From the NCBI GenBank assembly GCA_018432935.1, contig JAHDSF010000028.1, positions 1-64,000 of the forward strand: 64,000 bases of DNA, written 5' to 3'. Source of the DNA: Rhodospirillales bacterium (lineage in GTDB: Bacteria; Pseudomonadota; Alphaproteobacteria; Rhodospirillales; Shumkoniaceae). The stretch's first letter is position 1. Each line of letters begins with the position of its first letter. Shown here piece after piece: positions 35,753 to 43,241 of the stretch. Position numbers and translations under genes: made by a program. The notes under the pieces were generated by a model that ran no database searches, was not told the origin of the DNA, and saw only the letters and a program-made list of their open reading frames with translations.

Positions 35753-36730
35753 CTAGCGCAGCCCGTGACGCCGGATCAGGGTGCGTAGCTGGTCGTAACT
35801 GACCCCCAGCCGGCGCGCCGCCTGCCGGCGATTGTAGCGGCACGACGCCAGCGCCTCGTCGACCAGCCGGCGCTCGGTCTCGGCGACGATTGCGGTGAGC
35901 GTTCCTTCCTGGCCCGCAGGCGGCTGCGCGGCCGCCGCGGGACGGCCCGGCCGGTATGGCGATTCGAAAGGATCGAAAACGAGAGCTGCGATCGGGGTCC
36001 CGGGGTCCTCCCAGCGGTGGACCGCCCGTTCGACCACGTTGCGGATCTCGCGCACGTTGCCGGGCCAGGGATGAGCTTCCATCGCTTCCAGCGCCGCCTC
36101 GGCGAAGCCGGGAAAGGACGGCCAGCCCATGGCCGTCGCCATGCCGATGCCGAAATGGGATGCGAGCAGCCGGATATCCTCGCGGCGGGCACGCAGGGGC
36201 GGCAGCGTCACCACCTCGAAGCTGAGGCGGTCGAGGAGATCGGCGCGGAAGCGGCCCTCGGAGACCAGCGCCGGCAGGTCGGCGTTGGTGGCGGCGATCA
36301 GGCGGACGTCGACCTGCACCGCGGCGCTGGCGCCGACCCGCTCGAAGGTGCCGTACTCGACCACTCGCAGCACCTTTTCCTGGACCGCTGAGGAGGCGGT
36401 GGCGATCTCGTCGAGAAACAGCGAGCCGCCGTCGGCCCGCTCGAACCGTCCGGCGCGGCGCCGGACCGCCCCGGTGAAGGCGCCTGCCTCGTGCCCGAAC
36501 AGCTCGCTTTCCAGCAGCGTCTCGGCCAACGCAGCACAGTTGATCTGTACGAACGGCCGGTCCCATCGCCGGGATAGGAAGTGCAGGCGCGCCGCGATCA
36601 GCTCCTTCCCGGTGCCGCGTTCGCCGACCACCAGAACCGGCCGGTCGACCTGCGCCAGCCGGGATACGCGCTCCAGCACCTCGACGAACGCCGGCGACTG
36701 GCCGATCAGCGAAGGGGCATCGGGCGACAC
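35753..36730 (-). CDS. pspF: Phage-shock operon activator PspF (sigma-54 dependent)
   Basis: The 325-residue protein is an AAA+ enhancer-binding protein without a receiver domain. It has Walker A GERGTGKE (36-43), the sigma-54 contact loop GAFTGA (83-88), Walker B SLFLDE, and a C-terminal Fis-type helix-turn-helix (NRRQAARRLGVSYDQLR). It activates the divergent pspABC genes and is held in check by PspA binding. Absence of an N-terminal sensor domain is the hallmark of PspF. Confidence 0.93.
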   Translation of the reverse strand: MSPDAPSLIGQSPAFVEVLERVSRLAQVDRPVLVVGERGTGKELIAARLHFLSRRWDRPFVQINCAALAETLLESELFGHEAGAFTGAVRRRAGRFERADGGSLFLDEIATASSAVQEKVLRVVEYGTFERVGASAAVQVDVRLIAATNADLPALVSEGRFRADLLDRLSFEVVTLPPLRARREDIRLLASHFGIGMATAMGWPSFPGFAEAALEAMEAHPWPGNVREIRNVVERAVHRWEDPGTPIAALVFDPFESPYRPGRPAAAAQPPAGQEGTLTAIVAETERRLVDEALASCRYNRRQAARRLGVSYDQLRTLIRRHGLR

Positions 36731-36826
36731 GGCGATTCTCCCAATTAACGGTCAATCTACCAATATTTGGGTTCTTCGCAAACTTTTCCTGGGAAAGAAT
36801 CGGCTGAAGCGTGCGCCTTCCGCGGT

Positions 36827-36842
36827 TGGCACGGCACGTGCT
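36827..36842 (+). promoter_or_regulatory. Sigma-54 promoter of pspABC
   Basis: TGGCACG at 36827-36833, four bases, then GTGCT at 36838-36842. The invariant GG and GC are exactly 12 bases apart, matching the -24/-12 consensus with one mismatch. Transcription should begin near 36853, about 34 bases before the pspA ATG. The AT-rich bases 36740-36790 upstream are the likely PspF enhancer site. Confidence 0.88.
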
Positions 36843-36886
36843 TTTACGCAAGGCAGGACCACGCGTTTTTCGAGAGGCAGAGGGCC

Positions 36887-37564
36887 ATGGGCATCTTCAC
36901 GCGACTGACCGACATCATCAATTCCAACGTCAATTCGATCCTCGACCGGGCCGAGGAGCCGGAGAAGATCATCCGCCTCGTCATCCAGGAGATGGAGGAT
37001 ACCCTGGTTGAGGCCCGATCGGCCGCCGCCCGGACGATCGCCGAGCGCAAGGAGGTGGTGCGCTCCCTCGACCGCATCCGCCAGGCGCAGTCGGAATGGG
37101 AGCGGCGTGCCGAAGTGGCACTCGGCAAGGGGCGCGAGGACTTGTCCCGCGCCGCCCTGGTCGAGAAGGCGAAGCTGACCGCCGCCATCGCCGATATGGA
37201 CGCCGAGCTTCAGGCTCTCGATGACGCCATGGCCAAAGGCGAGGAGGACATCGTCAAGCTTGAGGCCAAGCTGCGCGAGGCGAAGGCCAAGCAGAAGACG
37301 ATCCAGGCGCGGCACGACACGGCGTCGCGGCGAATCAAGGTGCGTCGCCAAGTCCACTCGACCAGAATCGAGGACGCTTTCACTCGCTTCGAGCAGGTGG
37401 AGCGGCGCCTCGACGGCCTGGAGGGCGAGGTCGAGGCGTTCGACGTCGGCCGCGGCAAGAGCCTGGCTGACGAGCTCGCCGATCTGGAAACCGAGGCCGA
37501 CGTCGAGGCCGAGCTGGCCCGGTTGAAGGAGCGGCTGGCCGGCAGCGGCACCGCCAAGGCTTAG
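36887..37564 (+). CDS. pspA: Phage shock protein A
   Basis: The 225-residue protein is the ESCRT-III-like membrane-stress effector PspA/IM30. It starts with the amphipathic membrane-binding helix MGIFTRLTDIINSNVNSILD, then long coiled-coil helices through the protein. It binds damaged inner membrane and inhibits PspF. Length is normal. It leads the pspABC operon behind a sigma-54 promoter. Confidence 0.95.
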   Translation: MGIFTRLTDIINSNVNSILDRAEEPEKIIRLVIQEMEDTLVEARSAAARTIAERKEVVRSLDRIRQAQSEWERRAEVALGKGREDLSRAALVEKAKLTAAIADMDAELQALDDAMAKGEEDIVKLEAKLREAKAKQKTIQARHDTASRRIKVRRQVHSTRIEDAFTRFEQVERRLDGLEGEVEAFDVGRGKSLADELADLETEADVEAELARLKERLAGSGTAKA

Positions 37565-37580
37565 CGGAAAGGTCCCCGCA

Positions 37581-37802
37581 ATGTTCAGCGCGGCCATCGC
37601 AACCGTCTTCCTGGTCATCGTCGCCCCGATCTGGATCATCGCCCACTACGCCACCCAGTGGCGGAAGGCGCGCGGCTTGTCCGCCGAGGACGAGCGGATG
37701 ATCGAGGAGCTGTGGGAGGTGTTGCCCAGGCTTGAGAGCCGCATCAACGCTTTGGAGCGGATTCTCGACGAGGGGAACCCGGAATGGAGGAAGAAGATAT
37801 GA
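37581..37802 (+). CDS. pspB: Phage shock protein B
   Basis: The 73-residue protein has one N-terminal membrane helix (about residues 4-22) and a cytoplasmic helical tail with the family motif LWEVLPRLESRINALERIL. PspB acts with PspC to relieve PspA inhibition of PspF under envelope stress. It follows pspA by 16 bases and overlaps pspC by four bases. Confidence 0.93.
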   Translation: MFSAAIATVFLVIVAPIWIIAHYATQWRKARGLSAEDERMIEELWEVLPRLESRINALERILDEGNPEWRKKI

Positions 37803-38191
37803 GAGAGGGCCGCAAGCGCCTCGCCGGTGGCCTCTACCGGAACCCCGAGAACGGGATGTTCCTGGGGGTATGCGCCGGGATCGCCGACTACTTCGACATC
37901 GGCCTGGGGGTGGTGCGCGCCCTCACCGTCGTCGGCGCCGTGTTCTTCTTCCCGGCGGTGCTGATCGGCTATCTGGCGCTGGGCGTGATTCTCAAGCGCC
38001 CGCCCGAGGTGCTCTACGCGAGCCCCGAGGACGAGACGTTCTGGCGCCGCATGCGGACCGAACCGGTCGACGCCTTCTCGAACCTCCGTCACCGCTACAA
38101 GGCCATCGACCAGCGCCTGCAGGCGCTGGAGGCCTACGTCACCTCACGCGAGTTCCGGATCGCCCGCGAGATCGACAACCTCGAGCGCTGA
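37799..38191 (+). CDS. pspC: Phage shock protein C
   Basis: The 130-residue protein has the PspC domain: a basic amphipathic N-terminus with GLYRNPENGMFLGVCAGIADYF, then a membrane segment (about 44-66), then a helical C-terminal tail. It senses envelope stress with PspB. The ATG at 37799 overlaps the pspB stop (ATGA) and has GGAGGAAG upstream. It ends the operon. Confidence 0.92.
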   Translation: MREGRKRLAGGLYRNPENGMFLGVCAGIADYFDIGLGVVRALTVVGAVFFFPAVLIGYLALGVILKRPPEVLYASPEDETFWRRMRTEPVDAFSNLRHRYKAIDQRLQALEAYVTSREFRIAREIDNLER

Positions 38192-38199
38192 CGCCGACC

Positions 38200-38225
38200 G
38201 CCCTCTCCGCGACCGCGGAGAGGGC
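38200..38225. terminator. Hairpin between convergent pspC and TPR genes
   Basis: GCCCTCTCCGC (38200-38210) and GCGGAGAGGGC (38215-38225) form a perfect 11-bp stem with a GACC loop in the 38-base gap between convergent stops. No T-run follows on either side. A two-way transcript end is the simplest reading. Confidence 0.5.
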
Positions 38226-38229
38226 GCCG

Positions 38230-38979
38230 TCAGCGGCGGATGCCCCCCACGTCCATCAGTTCCAGGTTCCGTTGCGCATCCCGGGCGGCGGCGCTGTCCG
38301 GCGCCTCGGTCAGGATGCGCATCCAGTCGGCGCGGGCGCCCTGGGCGTCCTCGGCAAGTCGCCGCAGGATGCCGCGTTCGAGGAGCGCCTCGGGATGCCC
38401 GGGATCAAGGGCCAGCGCGCGCTCGATGTCCCGCCTCGCCCCTGCCGGATCGTTCATCATGCGCAACGCGCTGGCACGGAACACGAGCGCGTCGACGTTG
38501 TCGGGATCGTGGGACAGCGCCCGGTCGAGGTCCGCCAGCGCCGCCTGATAGTCCTTGCGCGCCGCATGGGCCTCGGCACGGTCGATGTAAAGCTCGGGGT
38601 TACGGCCATCCAGCCGGATTGCGGCATCCAGCAGCCCCACCGCCCGTCCGACGTCGCCGGCGAGCAGCGACGCCTGCGCCCCCTGGGCGAACACGGTGGC
38701 GCGGACCGGCGGCTCGGCCCGCATGGTCTGCGCCAGCACTTCGAAGCGGCGGGCGGCCTCGACGTGCTGCCCGGCAGCGTTGAGGGCGTAGGCGGCACAA
38801 TGGTCGGCCGGCTCGCCCCCTCCCATCGCGCTCCAGCCGACCGCAGCCTCGAACGCCGCCGCCGGCTGGCGGCGCGCCAAACCCATGCACTCTTCGTAGC
38901 TGCTCACCGACGGCGGGTCCGCCGTGAGGCCGGCGGTCGGAATCAGCAGCAACGCAAGCGGCAGCATCCGCATGGTCAT
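38230..38979 (-). CDS. Exported tetratricopeptide-repeat protein
   Basis: The 249-residue protein has a signal peptide (about residues 1-20) and four or more TPR-type helical repeats; AEAHAARKDYQAALADLDRALSHDPDN and the next DIERALALDPGHPEALL repeat are clear. It should act in the periplasm as a protein-binding scaffold. The ATG at 38979 is preferred because of GAGG six bases upstream. Its partner is unknown; the gene lies between psp and rpmG. Confidence 0.82.
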   Translation of the reverse strand: MTMRMLPLALLLIPTAGLTADPPSVSSYEECMGLARRQPAAAFEAAVGWSAMGGGEPADHCAAYALNAAGQHVEAARRFEVLAQTMRAEPPVRATVFAQGAQASLLAGDVGRAVGLLDAAIRLDGRNPELYIDRAEAHAARKDYQAALADLDRALSHDPDNVDALVFRASALRMMNDPAGARRDIERALALDPGHPEALLERGILRRLAEDAQGARADWMRILTEAPDSAAARDAQRNLELMDVGGIRR

Positions 38980-39059
38980 CGGTCGCCTCTCGGGACGAAC
39001 GCAAAGCGGAAGATCCGCCCCGGATCTTCCGCTCGCCAATTCCTCGCAGCGTGACGGGG

Positions 39060-39227
39060 CTACTTGATCTTCGATTCCCGGAACGTCACGTGGCGGCGCG
39101 CGACCGGGTCGTACTTCCGCAGCTCGAGCTTCTCGGTCTTGGTGCGCGGGTTCTTCTTGGCCACGTAGTAGTAGCCGGTGTCCGCCGAGCTGACCAGCTT
39201 GATGAGAATCGTGTTCGGCTTCGCCAT
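39060..39227 (-). CDS. rpmG: 50S ribosomal protein L33
   Basis: The 55-residue basic protein matches L33: it begins [18 protein letters not shown], continues with [16 protein letters not shown] and ends [11 protein letters not shown]. The zinc-binding cysteines of the C+ type are absent, so this is the zinc-independent form common in alphaproteobacteria. It sits alone, 68 bases downstream of the S41 protease stop in the same direction. Confidence 0.95.
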   Translation of the reverse strand: MAKPNTILIKLVSSADTGYYYVAKKNPRTKTEKLELRKYDPVARRHVTFRESKIK

Positions 39228-39295
39228 GATCCGGGTCCCGTCCTATAACGCGTCGCGTCGGGGGAACATACAGTCACGGCCGTGCATGTCAAGGG

Positions 39296-40867
39296 TCAGT
39301 CCGCCAAAAGCGGGGCTTCGGCCACGGTCGCCGGCCTCTCGGGACGCAGCAGATAGCGGCGGTAAAGGGGAGGGTTGGCGATCAGGCTGCGCGCCAGCCG
39401 CAGTTCGAGGTCGCCGGGACGCTGCTCGGCGGGGCAGGTATTGCGCAGCGCCGAGCGGCCGACGGCGTCCTCCGCCCGGACCTCCTGCCAGGCCCGGAGC
39501 GTTGCCGCCTCGCGCGCGGTCAGGGTTGGCGAATCGAGAGTCGGCAGCGGGTCGTCGCCGGCCATACCGCTTGTGCATACCGAAGGATGCACGCCGAGGC
39601 GGTGCAAGACGTAGCCGGCCGGCGTCACGAATCGCGACCACGTCAGCGTCATCTCGCCCTCGTTGGGCAGCCGGATGATCGTCTGCACCGACCCCTTGCC
39701 GTAGGACGTGGTGCCGACCAGCACCGCCCGACCCTCGTCCTGCAGCGCCGAGGCCAGGATTTCCGCGGCCGAGGCGGTGCGGCCGTCGATCGCGATCACG
39801 ATCGGCAAACCGGCCGCGATGTCGCGGGGGTCGGCCTCGTAGCGGCGAAAGCTTTCCGGATGCCGGCCCGCGGTGGTGACGATCACGCCGCCGGCGAGGA
39901 ACAGGTCGGCGACCCCCACCGCCTGGTCCAACAGACCTCCGCCGTTGTTGCGGAGATCGATGACGATGCCGCCGATGTCGGACGGACGGGAGCGTACGTC
40001 GTACACGGCCCCGCGCACCGCCCGTACCGTCCCGGCATTGAAGCTCGTCACCGTCAGATACAGGATCGCATCGCTGACGTGGGCGAACACGGTAGGGTCG
40101 ATGATGTGCCGGCGCTCGACGCGGAACGACAATGCGGCGCCATCGCGCTCGACTCCGAGCTCGACGAAGCTGGGCACGGGGCCGCGCAGCCGTTCCTTGA
40201 TCGCCTCGATCTCGGTGTCCGCGATCGGGTGGCCGTCGATCGAGACAATGACATCGTCCTTGACGATCCCCGCCTCCGCCGCCGGCGTATCGGCGGCAAC
40301 GGCCATGACTTGCGCCCCCATGGGGACGGCACGGTAGGTAATGCCGATGCCGTCGAACCCCGCCCGCTTGGCGCGGTTGCGCTCGGCCCCCTGGGGCCCG
40401 GCATAGCGGGAGAAGGAATCGAGGCGGGCCAGCACGCCGTCGAACACCGCCTCGTACACGCCCTCGGTGCCGGCCTGGCGAAGCTCGCCCGAGTAACGGC
40501 TGCCGGCGACGGCGGCTTCCGCGACGGCGCTTGCCCAGCCGCCGACGTCGCGGGCAGCAGGCATGGCGATCTGCGTCAGCGGACGATCGTCGCGCAGCAC
40601 GGTCAGCTTGCCGCCTTCCGCCCGTGCGATCAGGGCGGGATCGATGGCACCCAGCCCCTTCACCCCCTCCAGGGCAAGAGGGCCGATATCGACGTCCTCC
40701 AAATACTTCCTGGCGATATTTTCGAAACCGGAATTGAAAACGGTCGCCGCCTTGGCCGTCGTCAGACCGGTTTCCTGGACCGTGTTGTCCTGGGAAGCAC
40801 ATGAAACAAGCGCGACCGCGGCAATCGCCGCGGCGAGGCGCCCAGAGATCCCCCACTCGAACTTCAT
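39296..40867 (-). CDS. S41-family processing protease lipoprotein (CtpA-like)
   Basis: The 523-residue protein starts with a lipoprotein signal ending in LVSC (Cys23). A PDZ domain (about 165-245) follows with TPAAEAGIVKDDVIVSIDG, then the tail-specific protease domain with IDLRNNGGG and the Ser-Lys dyad in DGRTASAAE and YGKGSVQ. Such enzymes trim periplasmic proteins. The N-terminal 160 residues and the C-terminal 120 residues are not standard CtpA modules. It lies between rpmG and rnr. Confidence 0.88.
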   Translation of the reverse strand: MKFEWGISGRLAAAIAAVALVSCASQDNTVQETGLTTAKAATVFNSGFENIARKYLEDVDIGPLALEGVKGLGAIDPALIARAEGGKLTVLRDDRPLTQIAMPAARDVGGWASAVAEAAVAGSRYSGELRQAGTEGVYEAVFDGVLARLDSFSRYAGPQGAERNRAKRAGFDGIGITYRAVPMGAQVMAVAADTPAAEAGIVKDDVIVSIDGHPIADTEIEAIKERLRGPVPSFVELGVERDGAALSFRVERRHIIDPTVFAHVSDAILYLTVTSFNAGTVRAVRGAVYDVRSRPSDIGGIVIDLRNNGGGLLDQAVGVADLFLAGGVIVTTAGRHPESFRRYEADPRDIAAGLPIVIAIDGRTASAAEILASALQDEGRAVLVGTTSYGKGSVQTIIRLPNEGEMTLTWSRFVTPAGYVLHRLGVHPSVCTSGMAGDDPLPTLDSPTLTAREAATLRAWQEVRAEDAVGRSALRNTCPAEQRPGDLELRLARSLIANPPLYRRYLLRPERPATVAEAPLLAD

Positions 40868-40921
40868 GGGCGCATATTCAGGTATTTTTCCGGCGCCGTC
40901 ACTACTTCCGTTGCGACGGTT

Positions 40922-43183
40922 TCAGGGGCGCGAATTCCTGCGGCCTCTCCGAGGGTTGCGCGAGGCCCTTCCGGCAGGCGCCGCGACTCGCGAGTCGCGG
41001 CGCCTGCCGGAAGCACGCGACTCGGCACCGCCGCTGGCGTAATGAAGGATGATGCCCCCCGTCAGCGGATCGACTTCGGCAAGCAGAACCGAGACCGTGT
41101 CTCCGAGGCGAAAGACCTTGCCGCTGCTGCGGCCGACCATCTCCTGACGGCTCTCGTCGACATCGTAACGATCGCCCGGCAGCAGCCCCATCGGCAGCAG
41201 TCCGTCGCCGCCGCTGTCGCGCAGGCTGACGAACAACCCGAAACGGGTGACGCCGGTGATCCGGCCCTCGACCTCGGTGCCGACCTGGGAAGCGAGGTGG
41301 AGAGCGGTATAGCGGTCGACGGCGTCGCGCTCGGCGGCGGCGGCCCGGCGTTCGGTCGCGGACAGGTGGGCGCCCATCTCGACGAAGTCGCGCGGGCGAT
41401 CCTCGATCGCGCCTTCGCCCAGCTTGAGGCCGCGGATCAGGGCCCGGTGCACCAGCAGATCGGGATAGCGGCGGATCGGCGAGGTGAAGTGGCAGTAGCG
41501 GCGCAGCGCCAGGCCGAAATGCCCGATGTTGCCGGGCGCGTAGGCGGCCTGGGCCTGGCTGCGCAGGATCATCTCGTTGACCAGCGGCGCGTTCGGCGTG
41601 CCCGCGACCTGCGCCAGGATGCCGTTGAACTGCTGCGGTCGGATCACCTGCGCCCGGGGCAGGTTGAGACCGATGCTGCCGAGCACCTGGCGTAGCGCCT
41701 CCAGCTTGTCGAGGGTGGGGGCGTCGTGGACGCGGTACATGCAGTTCTGCTTCACCCGCTCCAGGGTCTCCGCCGCCGCGACGTTGGCGCAGATCATGAA
41801 CTCCTCGATCAGCTTGTGGCTGTCGAGGCGTTCGCGAACCCGGATCTCGCGCACATCGCCCGCCTCGTCCAGGACCACCTGCCGCTCGGGCATGTCGAGC
41901 TCGAGCACGCCGCGTCGCGAGCGCGCCTTGAGAAGCGCCCCGTAGGCGCCGTACAGGTTCTCGATCACCGGCAGCAGCGGCCCGGTGGTGTCGTCGGGGC
42001 GACCGTCCTTCGCCGCCTGGACCTGCCGGTAGGTGAGGCGGGCTGCCGAACGCATCGTTGCGCGCTCGAACCGATGGCTCTTGAGCACGCCGTCGGCGCT
42101 GATCCGCATCCGCGCCGTCAGGCAGGGCCTGTCCTCGCCCGGGCGCAGCGAGCACCAGTGGGCCGACAGCCGCTCCGGCAGCATGTGGATCGCCCGGTCC
42201 GGCAGGTACACCGAATTGCCGCGCTCGTAGGCGCAGCGGTCGATGGCGTCGCCGGGACGCACGTACCAGCCGACGTCGGCGATGGCGACCACGATCTCCC
42301 AGCCGCCGGGGTTGCCTTCGCCCTCGTCGGGCGCCGCCCACACCGCGTCGTCGAAATCGCGGGCGTCCTCGCCGTCGATGGTCACCAGCGGCAGCTTGCG
42401 CAGATCAGTGCGATCCTTGAGCAGGGCCTTCTTCGACTTTTCTGCCTGCTGCAGAGCGGCGGGCGTGAACTCGACCGGGATCTCGTGCTCGTGGAGCACG
42501 ATCGCGGCGATGGTGCCGGGACCACCGGTCTGAACCAGCTTCTCGACGACACGGGCGCTGCGCAGGCCGAGGCGCCGCCCTGGGACGACCTCGGCGCGCA
42601 CCAGCTCACCGTCCTTCGCACCGAGGGTATCGCCGGGAGCGACCAAGAACTCGCTCCTGTTGCGCTTGTCGGTGGGCCGGATGCGCAACTCGCCGCGCGG
42701 GCCGGTAGCAAAAATCCCCATCACCTGGGCCGGGGCGGAGGCGAGGCGCTTGACCGTGGTGCCCTGGTAGAGCCGGTTCTTCACCCGCTCCAGCCGAACC
42801 AGCACGCGGTCGCCGATGCCCAGTGCCGGCTGGCGCCGACGTTCGGGCAGCATGACGATGGTGGGTGGCGCGCCCAGCTCGTCCTCGTCCCACGACAACG
42901 GGCGCGCGACCGGATCTCCGTCTTCGTCGACCCCGGTGACCACCACCACCGCCGTCGGCGGCAGGCGCCCCGGCTCGGCGAACTGGCGGCCTCGCCCCTT
43001 GTGGACCACGCCTTCGTCGGCAAGCTCGCGCAACACCTCCTTCAGCATCGTCTTCTGCTCGGCATTGAGCCGAAAGGCGCGTGCGATCTCGCGCTTGCCG
43101 GCCCGGCCGTCGTTGTCGCGCAGGAATTCCAGGATCTCGTCGCGCGAGGGAAACGGCGCCGAGGTCGGGCGCTTGGATCTCAT
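40922..43183 (-). CDS. rnr: Ribonuclease R
   Basis: The 753-residue 3'-5' exoribonuclease has an N-terminal winged-helix region, cold-shock domains, the RNB catalytic domain with DGEDARDFDDAV (metal-binding aspartates), and a C-terminal S1 domain (GRITGVTRFGLFVSL). A short basic tail follows. It degrades structured RNA. The 3' end of the gene, coding the tail, contains a perfect 46-bp palindrome (40968-41013), which is unusual. Start at 43183 gives the normal N-terminus; upstream in-frame sequence is arginine-rich and non-homologous. Confidence 0.93.
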   Translation of the reverse strand: MRSKRPTSAPFPSRDEILEFLRDNDGRAGKREIARAFRLNAEQKTMLKEVLRELADEGVVHKGRGRQFAEPGRLPPTAVVVVTGVDEDGDPVARPLSWDEDELGAPPTIVMLPERRRQPALGIGDRVLVRLERVKNRLYQGTTVKRLASAPAQVMGIFATGPRGELRIRPTDKRNRSEFLVAPGDTLGAKDGELVRAEVVPGRRLGLRSARVVEKLVQTGGPGTIAAIVLHEHEIPVEFTPAALQQAEKSKKALLKDRTDLRKLPLVTIDGEDARDFDDAVWAAPDEGEGNPGGWEIVVAIADVGWYVRPGDAIDRCAYERGNSVYLPDRAIHMLPERLSAHWCSLRPGEDRPCLTARMRISADGVLKSHRFERATMRSAARLTYRQVQAAKDGRPDDTTGPLLPVIENLYGAYGALLKARSRRGVLELDMPERQVVLDEAGDVREIRVRERLDSHKLIEEFMICANVAAAETLERVKQNCMYRVHDAPTLDKLEALRQVLGSIGLNLPRAQVIRPQQFNGILAQVAGTPNAPLVNEMILRSQAQAAYAPGNIGHFGLALRRYCHFTSPIRRYPDLLVHRALIRGLKLGEGAIEDRPRDFVEMGAHLSATERRAAAAERDAVDRYTALHLASQVGTEVEGRITGVTRFGLFVSLRDSGGDGLLPMGLLPGDRYDVDESRQEMVGRSSGKVFRLGDTVSVLLAEVDPLTGGIILHYASGGAESRASGRRRDSRVAAPAGRASRNPRRGRRNSRP
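40968..41013. repeat. Perfect 46-bp palindrome inside rnr
   Basis: The 23 bases from 40968 to 40990 are the exact reverse complement of 40991-41013, with no spacer. It encodes the arginine/serine/alanine-rich start of the RNase R tail just after the S1 domain. On the mRNA it would form a very stable hairpin about 90 bases before the stop codon. It may be an inserted palindromic element kept in frame. Confidence 0.9.
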
Positions 43184-43241
43184 CCTCTCATCCCCTTCGA
43201 GGGAGAGAGGGAGGGGGTGCTCTTCCGGACGACCGGCAAAC

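Noticed and set aside
43184..43241. Purine-rich CTCTCATCCCC/GAGGGAGAGAGG stretch between rnr and topA
   Set aside because: It resembles a common intergenic repeat, but the pairing is short and imperfect, so it was not called as a repeat.
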